A program made the position numbers and the translations under genes. DNA of 64,000 nucleotides, from NCBI GenBank assembly GCA_021234155.1, contig JAJEKV010000034.1, positions 372,001 to 436,000 of the forward strand. Reading direction: 5' to 3'. Below the pieces are notes generated by a model that had not been told where the DNA came from, did not search any database, and saw only the letters and a program-made list of their open reading frames with translations. The stretch's first letter is position 1. Each line of letters starts with the position of its first letter. The stretch is from Isoetes taiwanensis. Its lineage: Eukaryota; Streptophyta; Lycopodiopsida; Isoetales; Isoetaceae. This document shows positions 1 to 9,870 of this stretch, piece after piece.

Positions 1-1840
1 CGAGACCGACGTAGTAGCTAACTACACCAATGAAGTGGAGCAAAACTATGGGAGCAATGCAACCACCAAGTCATCTCCAAATTACTCAACGCCAAACCAA
101 TGGGTGGATGCGTTCTAGCCTTAGGTAAGGTGTGCGCATGTATTATAAGCTTTAATGTGTCTTATAGATAAGTTAAATATAGATCCTAATAACTGCATAG
201 AAATTGCTGTACGTATATGTATCATACGGAAATAAGTTAAATAACAACGATAATGTGAGTTAGCATGTTAATTAATCCTTCGCAGGGATGCAATTCCTTC
301 CAAGGATAGCTATATGACCTCGAGGTCCTTATAAATATAAATAGAAAATAGAATTCGGATATACTTAAGCGCATCTTAGGGATATACTTCCAAGGGTAAT
401 GCAAGACCCAAGGAAGAGAATAAGAAGCACATCTAATTCTTGTGTATGATAACTAAAACCTTCTCTATGTAACAATAGGGTTATTGTTTAAATAATCGCG
501 ATCTAAAAGTAATTAAATATTGTAAAGCTTAGAGTAAATATAATTGTACTATCGGAAGTAATGTATCCGATGCTATGATAACGTTAATTCATAAATATTA
601 CGTTAAGGTAATTATGTTAATCACATGCATTAAAGGGAGCCAGCAAAAATCGGCTCAGGCATGTCGATTTGTGTTTAGATTAATTTCATGTGTAGTTAAG
701 TATAATCTACGCATGCAACCTATGAGGTAAGGGTTGCATGCGTTGCTACCGATAATGAGATTACTACGGTGATCTCTAGGGCGTGGTGTAATGTCAATGT
801 AGGCATGACCGCGTTTCTGCTTGGATGAGTGGAAGGTAGATTAGAAAGTCTACTTTTGTTCCACGGAGGTAGACGACCTCGAGAGAAAGGAGGTCATTCA
901 GGAATGCATTGATAGGAAAAGCACCTCTAGCCCCATATATGCTTTGATAAGAGGAATCGCCTTCACGCCCATATACCTGAAGGACCTATCCTCCACGCCG
1001 GGCAACTAGGGTGTAGGCATGAGCTGCATATAGGCATATAGGCTACTCCTCCACGCCCATAATGGAAGATTCACCCTCTTCCCACGCCGGAGATTAGCCA
1101 TGCATCCATGTAGATAGGTGGGTGGTCACCATATAACCAAAATTTTATTAATATTTAAAATGGTTCTAACGTAGTGACGACCATGGGCCAATAGAGCCCC
1201 TGAGGGCTTTAGGAGGTCGAAGTTACGAAGACTTACAACACAAATTTTGTTATAATGTGTTGCAAGGGATGAAGAGTACCTTAGAAGTGTAAATTTTGTA
1301 TGAAATTGATAAACTTTGATAAACTTAAATATTGTATTAAGTAAGGGCAATAATTACCTTATGGGATTAAGTTATGAAGTCATAAGTTAATTGGATAATA
1401 AAATAGTACAAGAATGTCTTAAACATTACCTTAGAGTAATTATAATAATTAAGATAGTAAGTGTGTAATTATAGATATTGTAAAATTAATACGTGATTTT
1501 AAGGTGAAGACTTGCAACACAAATTTTGTTGGAATGTGTTGCAAGGAATGAAGAATACCCTAAATAATAATTGTATATGAAAGTGTTAAATTGTGATAAA
1601 CTAAATGTTGTGATAATGTAAACTAATAAGTACCTTGTTTTAATAGAAGTTACGATTTGACAAGTTATTTGATAATGTAATGGCGTAATAATGATTTAAA
1701 AATATTACCTTAAGGTAATCTTAATAAATGTGTAAGTATAATAGTAATAAATTGTATGCATCAAGTTGGTTGCGTGACGTGAAGAGCCCAAGGTGGAGAC
1801 TCCGATGTCGCGGACAAAGATCAATTCAAGGTGGGGAGAA
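1..1840 (+). mobile_element. Internal 3' part of an LTR retrotransposon, mostly non-coding
   Basis: This stretch leads directly into a purine-rich tract (GGTGGGGAGAA, 1830-1840) that abuts an LTR start, so it is read as the 3' internal region of an LTR element whose 5' part lies outside the window. The first 118 bases hold an open frame that ends in TAG at 116-118 with the residues NQWVDAF. It may be the tail of gag or pol, but I do not recognise it. The rest is AT-rich and stop-filled, with short recurring phrases such as 'acacaaattttgtt' near 1237 and 1517. A long non-coding spacer before the polypurine tract is known in several plant Ty3-type lineages. The lineage cannot be assigned here. 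Confidence 0.45.
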
Positions 1841-3412
1841 TGTGACGCTCCAAAGATAACATACCTGCATGAATAATGATATTATAATCGACGTCACTAG
1901 TACATGTCGACTGCACGACATGTACACGACGGCATCGTAAGGGTAGTACCCTAGGGTACGACCTTGTGAACCATTATATTGCACATGTTAAAGCAACATG
2001 TGAATATAATCCCTTTTTGCCACGTGGCAATGACCCATTGACCAAAAGGGATCAGCCCTAAATTCGTGGGGATAAAGGGGCATAAACCCTAAAAGGGAAA
2101 CCCTTTCAGTTCTCAGCCCCTGAGTCTCAGATTGGAGCAGCAGAGGATGCATTTCCGCCTGAACGGAAGCATAGAAGTCGGATCTCCCAGGTTGCAGCTC
2201 GATCCAAGATCAGCAGTCTCGAGATCCAGCAGCATGGACGCCTTCAGAGGAGTGGGAGCCAGCCAAGAAGCGGGTTAGTGGTTGATCTGATAGTTAAATC
2301 CGAGTTCTCAGACCTCATTCCATAGGATTAGTATTCATTCTTAGCTATAGGCGACCCCTACAGCCTAAGAATGATAGACACTAACAAAGGAACCTAACCA
2401 TGTATGATTAGGTAGATTAGAATAGATGTATTCTATTATTTTCAGTTCTGTTGTGATGATGTTTTGACATTCTATGCGCCACTCTTGTGTATTGGGAAGG
2501 GGGATAGAGACCCAGAGCCCAAGTAGTTGTATGATCCTAGTTTTAGCCCATTAATTCCCACCACGCGCTCGCGCATAAGAGCCCGCCTGGCCGTGGGTGG
2601 CGAAGCTAGACCGGGCGACAAGGGAGGGCTTGTCTAATCACGGTTGATCTCACCGGGCGCTAACGACGGCCTGGGGAACGCCGTGAGTTAGGCCTAATAC
2701 CCCGCACCGCGTGAGGCCGTGGTATGGGCTCGACACTCGTGGGGTGATGCGCCACCTTCCGGTGAGTTGAAGTCGAATACGGCAGCAAAGGGCTCTCTAG
2801 CTCGCCTGCGATTGGCATGAACCTCCCGGAGGGGAGTGATCTCCTCCCCGCCTCATCGGACCGGGAGATGCAACCCAAGAGTAGTAGCCCCTCCGCTATT
2901 CACCCTAAGCAGACTACTGGCCGCTCCAATACTTTTCAGCCTATCCGCAAAGTATGCACGTGAGGGGCGGATGGAGTGGACTACCCAACGACCATAAATT
3001 CCTATGCCAGCCCAAATCCATTTGCCATGAATTATGTCTCAGATTGTTATCCGAGACCCAAGCCGCCGGGCTTTTCCCCATGAGTCCGAGCCCCCGGTAG
3101 GATTTCCCATGTTATGTTGATGTACTGATGTGTTGTTGCAGCTACTGTGATATGGTGGACCACCCTTCGAGGTGGGTATGTTATTGTTGATTGATGTCAT
3201 GTGCTCATGTTTTGTTTACGCTTCCGCAGCTAGGTCGATCCCGAGGGAGACGGGATGAATGACACGTCCATTCTTCCCCGTCGGGTTCTTGGCCACCATC
3301 AAGGGCCCGATGTTAGGTGGACGGCCTCATGTCAGCGAGCAGATGCTGGTTTGAGGGATGATCTCCAGTTTGTATACGATCGGGGCATCGTATATGAGCT
3401 GGGGCCGTCACA
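1841..3412 (+). mobile_element. LTR (probable 3' LTR) of a Ty3-like retrotransposon, 1572 bp
   Basis: The segment starts TGTGACGCTCC immediately after a purine tract and ends GGGGCCGTCACA, so the two ends form the short inverted repeat TGTGACG/CGTCACA expected of an LTR. It has a GC-rich middle (about 2560-3100) in otherwise AT-rich surroundings. No matching 5-bp target duplication is visible around it, which fits a 3' LTR with its internal region upstream better than a solo LTR. A second copy is not present in the same orientation in the window, so the outer end rests on the inverted termini alone. Confidence 0.5.
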
Positions 3413-3700
3413 GTATATATGCTTCCGCAGTATAGGATAACCTAGAGAAGGCATGGGGCAAATGACACCTCAGTGTTCTTCAGTCAGACACTTGGCCATC
3501 ACAAGTGGTCCGAGTCATACGGAGGGCTTTTCCTGGTGATAGATTTGTTGGGAAGGGGATTTCCAATATTTACACAATGGGAGTATTGTATAAGTTCGAG
3601 GAGCATCACGTACATGAGTTTCAAATGGAAGAACATGAGGCAGGAACATACATGGGCAGAGTATGTCAGATATGGATTCCTACTTTAGCATCATGAGCTA
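3413..3700 (+). repeat. Diverged second copy of the LTR 3' end
   Basis: The order of phrases at 3220-3412 (cttccgcag, a gaatgacac block, ttcttggccaccatcaa, a ggaggatgatctccag-like block, and a cgtatatgagct end) recurs at about 3420-3615 in diverged form. Here it reads cttccgcag, caaatgacac, cttggccatcacaa, ggggatttccaat and tgtataagttcgag. The stretch therefore seems to be an older relative of the same LTR end lying next to the better preserved one. Short open frames in it are not convincing genes. Confidence 0.35.
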
Positions 3701-4474
3701 GGGTCAGAGAGCATAACCTTCCGTCAGAAGGAGAATTTATAATGACACAGAAGTGCATAGAAACCGGAGGGAAGACCATTGAGATCTTGCAGTCTAGTAA
3801 CTCAGGGGCAATCATGCAATTTTAGAAAAGGGGCAGTCAAACTGGACAACTACAGAACATCCAAAGACAGTCATGACAAGCTTCTAGCTCTCTTACACAA
3901 GTAGGAAGACCTTTATGACTTCATTGGCTTCGAAAATAAGAGTTCGTGATTGAGGAACAACATGAAACCCGCATCAGGGGAAGAATAACTCCAACTTGGA
4001 GGCCTATACCAACATCAGAAGCAAGATAAAATAAGAGAATATCATGTTGGAAGAAGAATTTCAGATCTAGAAATGCCTGGAACCCAAAGAAAGACGACTT
4101 TAGTGCTTCAGCTAAGTAGCTCTTGTGGAGTGGACCCAAAAGATAGAGTCGATTTAGCAAGCGGCAACAAATCATTCAAAGGCAACAACAATAAGCTATG
4201 GGATGTGCATGACGATGGCCACACCTCTAAGCACATGGAAGGCATCTCGCACATGAAGAAAGTCCAAGCAACAAGAATGACAGAATTCTTGTCTTTCATT
4301 GGGAATTTAACCTCAGTGGAGTATAGATCATATACCTGCTGATCGCCCTCTCAGAGCTTTGAATGCATAAAGACTGCCCGACTTCATCGACCAGGTGGTC
4401 CTACTCAAGGGATCGACACCACAGCTACTTTGCAACTGCATACCTCATGCAGTCATCACATCCCATGCGATGGG
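3701..4474. other. Gene-free stretch
   Basis: Short overlapping frames on both strands show no conserved motif, no consistent splice structure and no repeat that I can identify. Confidence 0.4.
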
Positions 4475-4717
4475 TGGGTCTTTTTTTATTGGTGGTGTAC
4501 AATAAAGCAGTCCATGACATAGGGTGCTTAACGGGTGTTGATTGCCCCTCAAGCTACCCTTCATTGCCCTTCAAAAAATATTAGGATGTTCTTTAGTTAT
4601 GTATAACATAATGAGCATATTAGTAATGTGAAGCTCCGATCACACATGTATCTATGAAGGTGCTGATTTATTGCTTGAATTTCGTTTTTTTGTACACCAC
4701 CAGCAAAAAAACACCCG
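4475..4717. mobile_element. MITE-like inverted-repeat element, about 240 bp
   Basis: The left arm (4475-4505: GGGTCTTTTTTTATTGGTGG followed by TGTACAATAA) is matched in inverse orientation at 4684-4717 (GTACACCACC, then AGCAAAAAAACACCC). The arms are about 30 bp with a few mismatches and enclose about 180 bp of unrelated AT-rich sequence. This is the layout of a miniature inverted-repeat element. No clear target duplication was found, so the superfamily is unassigned. Confidence 0.5.
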
Positions 4718-5684
4718 GGTAAGACATTGAAATAGGAGCATTTTCTATTCAAAAGGGAACACTGGGGAACATTCTTCACAACTTGGAATGACGAGCTTGA
4801 ATCAGACATGAAGATCATTGCAACTATAGTAGCCACATCTCAAGGAATGTCAGAGTCAACCAGAGGAATATGTAGGTAGTTTGAAAAATCAAACGAGAGA
4901 TGAAGTGGATGAAACACTAAAGGAAGGAAGGAAGGAAGTATATTTTAACGTCCACGGAGACCAACTGGCCTATGAGACGGTTTTACAATATAGCGGAAAG
5001 TTTCCAAACACAAAATAAAACCACAGAAACCCTGTACAATGTGTCTCTACCACTGGGATGAAAACACCCCCCGTGTGGGAGGAGAAACCCTTGAGTAAAG
5101 ATTTAAGTATTAAATTGAAAAAATGGATGAATTGAAATTCCAATATAAATATGTATATGTGTATTATAAATATCAGGTAATTACACATAGTGCATAACCT
5201 TAGGTGAACAATGTTTGACTGCTTCTTGCGCCAATTGCCTCAATTGTAAGTTTAAATCTAGAATCTTTGTAGGCAGATGTAGACGAGTTGAACAATCAAA
5301 CATCATTGGAGGATGAGGGCTTCTCTGGTCAAGAGACTCCATCACTTCGAATACCAAATGACGAAGCAAAGAAGCAGCATATAGCTCAAGATCAAGATTC
5401 ACCATTCCTATTTCCAATAGACAAACAGGTACGAGGCAAGAATGACTAGAGACCAAACAAAGGTTTTATTCTAAAAAATTCAGGGAGTGCCTTCAGGCAC
5501 CAAACTGCTCATCCAACATAATGTTAAGCTGAGAGACAATGCCGATCATGTCAATATCAATACCATCCCATCATCTAGATATTGTATAAGACATCTTCAG
5601 AATGCAACTCTATCTCTTGTGGCAGCAGCACCACTTGATGATCTCATGACATGAGTGTCCCCGACAATAGAAGGAGGAATGATC

Positions 5685-5708
5685 AAGGCCCCCAAAAATG
5701 AACTACTA
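5685..5708 (+). repeat. Inverted-repeat motif, left copy (partner at 12707-12732)
   Basis: CAAGGCCCCCAAAAATGAAC at this site is the near-complement of the sequence ending TTGGGGGCCTTG at 12732. The two could be the ends of a 7-kb element or just two related insertions in opposite orientation. Confidence 0.25.
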
Positions 5709-5799
5709 TATTTAATCATTATTATATTGCCTAAAAACTATGATATATGTGGTTTCTTATGCATGAATATATTTGACAGAAGAAAACCACATGCCATAG

Positions 5800-5935
5800 T
5801 GGTTTGTTAAAATTGATAGTGATTTCTATGTTGGTTACAAATCCTATAGTGATTTGTTAAACGTGGTAGTGGTTTTCTATGTTGGTTATCAATCCTATAG
5901 TCATTTGCTAAAAGTAGTAGTGGTTTATGTGATAG
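5800..5935 (+). repeat. Short tandem repeats of about 50 bp
   Basis: The phrases 'tttctatgttggtta', 'aatcctatagt' and 'atttgytaaa' recur two to three times in order, giving an imperfect tandem array with a period of about 52 bp. Confidence 0.5.
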
Positions 5936-7978
5936 TTTCATGTATATATAATAGTTCATTAAAACTAGCCACTTACACATCAACTAGTAAAGTTGGGTTC
6001 CAAACCCACTTCCACATTCGACTTCAATGATCTCACGGGACTTACAAAGCCCACTCCTCCGAGGGAGGCATCTCATCTTGAATTGCTAGGAGCTCATAGC
6101 ATGACTTGACAAAGTTGGTAGAATCAATACAACGAAAAGCATTTTTGATATAGAGGTTAGTTATTTTATGGTTTACGATTTGAAGTATATAAGTTGAAAG
6201 TTGTGCATTTAAATCATAGTCTCGCTTGGAATTCCAAATACTTCATTTCTAGATTGCCACTTTAGTTATTACTATAAATCAAATCAACTATTTCTTGGTT
6301 TCGGGGCAAAATCTCCATCTTCTTTCATGTGTAAATAGTTCTTAAACAAGTGATGCCATGTGATTATCAAATCGCAGAATCATCCATCATTGGATCAATA
6401 TCTTGGTAGCAGTTAATTTTTGCAACACATAACTCCGCATGTTTATCACTTCCATCAAGTTTAGAGAGGCTACCAAATCAATGGCACCAGTAGCTATTTA
6501 AAAGATAACAAAAACATGTTTCTAGATTTTTAATATTTTGAAGTCCATTTTTTGTGTTAATAGAAGCTATGAATCCTTTTTTAAGATCTTTAAGCATCGT
6601 AGCAAAAGAACCAACAGGTAAAATCATACCCCTATTTATCTAAAAAGATCACTATTGAAATACAAAATTTGGAGTAATGGTGAACATTTTTAATGTGAAT
6701 ATAGGATTTCCTGAACATATATAAATGTGTTTGTAATTTATCTTTTTTCTTTTTTTTTTTTCTGGTTCTACACCGTCATTGAAAGTGACACTGAAACAAT
6801 ATGTGTTCTTGATGAAATTGTATGGCAACATGCGGTGAAAACCCTTGTTATGTTGGATTGTGGCAGAGCCGTATGCAGGCATGGATCCAGTAGTTCATGG
6901 CTTGATCTTAGAATTGTAAGGACATTTCCTTTGTGGTTCTGTTCTTCCACTCCTAAGCCCACTGAAAATGGTCACAAATATCCCAAGCGCCTTCCGGAAT
7001 GGGTAGAAAGCCAAGCAGACCTTCGCAATTAGGTTTGCTTGCAGATTATGAAAATGTGCCGCTGCAACATTAAGATGATGCATGTCCATACATAAAAATT
7101 GCTCATTTTAACAGCAGATCATGCGATTTGGAATCAACAGAAACAGTCTAGAAGACTATGCTATGATATTATACAAGGGATTTAGTTGGCAACTCTGTGT
7201 TAAGCATCTGCTATGGGGCCGACTTCGAATATAATAATCTCAGAATGCCCAGAATATCCTGCCCTTGCTTGAAGCACCCAAATCCCTTATAAAGGAACAC
7301 CCATGCCAAATCGGCGTGATACCAGCAACATGAAGATTCCCACGAAGCATTAGACATTCAATAAATATTCTCTACTGTACTTTTGCAGTACTCGTTCACA
7401 TTGTCAGTTTCATTCCTCACCAACCCATTGATTCTCTGGTTCTCTAAAACTCATTCCATCATATGAATGTCCCTATATCCCGTACCCAACAAATGTAACA
7501 CCTGAGTTGGGGTTGTAACCCATTCAAGATTGGTTCAACTTTATTATGAGAAAATATTTAGACAAGACCTTGGTTGTTACATTCCTCGTTGTTTGTTCTG
7601 AACTCTTTGAGGTTACTCGATAGTGGGAATACCATAGTTGTTATGAACCGAAATTGCATATCTAATAGGCACCAGCACACAAGGCAATGGCTGGCAGGTC
7701 AAATCCCGGTCTTCTTAAACCAACAAGCATTCATTGGAAAATGTTTGCTTGGGTGCCCCTTTTGTACAAAATCACTTCCCAAATGTAGGGAAGTTAGGAA
7801 AGGCCACCACGATAAATTTCTTGTAATATATATAGCGGTATTATGCGTAATTGTTTATCGACGTTACATGTTAGAACTAAAATTTAAATTAAATAGGCGC
7901 GTCTTCACCTATACCATTAAAGTGGAGCAACATGCATACACATGCATTGACATGCAATGTGCGCTCACACTATCTCCT
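5936..7978. other. Gene-free stretch
   Basis: AT-rich sequence with only short open frames. The longest (7574-7993, 139 codons) shows no recognisable domain and runs into the terminal repeat of the next element. A weak tRNA B-box-like phrase (aggtcaaatcccgg) lies near 7697. Nothing else is identifiable. Confidence 0.35.
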
Positions 7979-8249
7979 CCCGATTTGGGTTAAATTTCTT
8001 ATTCATGTGGAAACCCTTCCAGTTTTCCACAAACCTGGAAGGGTTTCCAGATTTGAAGCCCGGAAGGGTTTCCATTGGAAAATAAAATCAAAGACGATTT
8101 TTGGGTCGACGATATCCACCATTCATAAATATAGCTCATTCAATGCATATTCAATGCTGTCGAATTGGATGACTGTTTTAGTTTGCATATGGGTTTTTTC
8201 TGGCGATTGATAATCCGGAGCCAAGAATATAGTTTGCATCTCGGTTTTT

Positions 8250-8365
8250 CATGCAGAAAGTTATCAAGGCAAGCCTGAAAGTATTGGAAGAAGATTCTCG
8301 GAGGTCTAAAAAGATTATGGAGCTCCAAAAACAATATGCTGCTCTGTTGGGCGGCAAGATCTGCC
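8250..8365 (+). pseudogene. Exon-like captured fragment, unidentified
   Basis: After an acceptor-like TTTTTCATGCAG (ending 8255) there is an open frame of about 38 codons with the charged, helical character of a real protein (LEEDSRRSKKIMELQKQYAA is part of it). It ends at a TGA near 8370. It lies inside the 7979-9870 TIR element and looks like a captured gene fragment. I do not recognise the parent gene. Confidence 0.3.
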
Positions 8366-8935
8366 CTTCTGGCTGAGATAGCTGCGAAAATAGCCCTGAT
8401 TCTTTTAAAATGCTCGCCTCCCATAGCTTCACAGATGATGGTCGCCCTGATGTTCCTGTTTGGCACTCTCTTTGTAGCCTTGGAGAGATTGTTTTGCAGC
8501 TCAAATCCTGATCTATTTAATATATTATCTCACTCTTCTTATTCTGTTCAATCTCTTCTTGGGTTTAGTTTTATCAGGCATGGGATTCTTCAACTCGTTC
8601 TTAAGCTCTGTAAAAAAAAATAGAATTTCCTGAGTATAATATTTACAGCCTTAAAACTAGAATACAGCCACGTCATGAAGAAGTTAAAAGGAAGGGAAGA
8701 TAGTTAAGGGAAAGAAGGGAAGGGAAGGAAGTTAAACGGCGGCTATGGAAGATAGTCTTCTCTTGATTAGATTTGCAGAACTTTATTTGTGTTGCTCGGT
8801 TGTTTCAGGAATAGAAGCAGGAATTCGTGATATAATATAGATGCAAGTAGAAGAAATCAGAAATTTCTGCTTTATGCTAGAAAAATTTCCAATCTATGAC
8901 AGCCTGATTCCAGAGGCGCATTTTTGATAGAAACG

Positions 8936-9040
8936 ATGATGCAGGCTGGGCCGCGTTTGGCCGAGATTTTGATTCCAGTTTCTGCCATTATTGGTATCGC
9001 ATTTGCTCTCTTGCAATGGTGGATTGTTTCCAAGGTGTAG
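8936..9040 (+). pseudogene. Captured first exon of a vacuolar H+-pyrophosphatase gene
   Basis: From the ATG at 8936 the frame encodes about 34 residues including ILIPVSAIIGIAFAL and LQWWIVSKV, then meets a TAG. This is the first transmembrane segment at the N-terminus of plant type-I vacuolar H+-PPases (family pattern ILIP-AVIGIAFALFQW-LVSKV). The rest of that roughly 770-residue pump is absent. SK is followed by GTGTAG, which could be the original splice donor of exon 1. Upstream sequence may be its 5' leader. The fragment lies inside a TIR transposon, so capture is the natural explanation. It cannot make a working pump. Confidence 0.6.
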
Positions 9041-9644
9041 GATTCATCAAGCTATCTCGGAAGACACGTTGTAGATCTGGCACTTCCTGGGTTTTGCGAG
9101 CTTTTGATACATTGTCATTGTTTTTTCTAGATTTTAGTTCGGTTTGATACAGAGATTAGTGCATTGTGTATAGTGAGTTTGTTACAGGGCTCTATGTTAT
9201 GAAGTACTGTTACAGGTATTTTGTTTGTAAGGTTCGATGTAAAAATTGATGGGCCGTTGTGAGAAGACAAAATCAGAGGCGCTTCTGGAACAAGCTCTGC
9301 CATGCAAAATCCAAGCATAATACAAAAACAGAGCATCCGCAATACCATTTTGGGATCTATAGAAACAAGTTCCGATCAACCAATTCTTTACAAGGATCGA
9401 AACTTCAAAAACAAAAAAACAAACTCAGTGAAAGCACAAAAACCCTCCAAACTCCAAATGCTGGAGAAAAATTCCCGCGGAAGATGAAAAGAAGAGGATT
9501 CGGGTTGAAAAAGTGAAAGATGAAAAGCTTCGGAAGATGAAAAAGCTTCGGAAAACGTACTGCCTTTATTCGGGGTCTGTGATAAGCGTGAGCCATAAAT
9601 GCTCACGTCCGTAAATAATAAATAAATAAATTAAAAAAAAAACT

Positions 9645-9850
9645 GTGGAAACCCTTCCTGTTTTTCTGGAAACCCTTCCGAATTTCAATATGGAAACCCT
9701 TCCGATTTACCATGGAAACCCTTCCGAATTTCTGTGGAAACCCTTCCTGATTTCAGAAATTGAAAATTTGGAAGGGTTTCCATGGAAACCCTTCCGGTTT
9801 TCCATGGAAATTCGGAAGGGTTTCCATGGAAAACCGAAAGGGTTTCCACG
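9645..9850. repeat. Array of GGAAACCCTTCC motifs, direct then inverted
   Basis: About five direct copies of GGAAACCCTTCC (9648-9765), spaced 20-30 bp, are followed by copies in both orientations up to about 9850, several flanked by CCATGG. Related copies sit at the other end (8010-8075). They behave as subterminal repeats of the TIR element, possibly transposase-binding sites. Confidence 0.6.
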
Positions 9851-9870
9851 GGAGGGCAACCCAAATCGGG

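Larger units (their letters stand above)
7979..9870. mobile_element. TIR DNA transposon, non-autonomous, with captured host sequence
   Basis: The ends are inverted copies of CCCGATTTGGGTT (7979-7991 and, reversed, 9858-9870). Each is followed inward by subterminal copies of GGAAACCCTTCC: about two in direct and two in inverse orientation at the left, and a dense array at the right. Between these lie exon-like segments, including the first exon of a proton-pyrophosphatase (8936-9040), and no transposase. The arrangement is that of a gene-capturing element of the Pack-MULE type. The superfamily is unresolved because no target duplication is convincing. Confidence 0.55.

Noticed and set aside
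2550-3100. Ribosomal RNA gene fragment in the GC-rich block
   Set aside because: No conserved rRNA phrase is present, and the block lies inside a segment with LTR-type ends.
7574-7993. 139-codon frame as a gene
   Set aside because: It is the longest frame of the area but has no domain and runs into the terminal repeat of a transposon.
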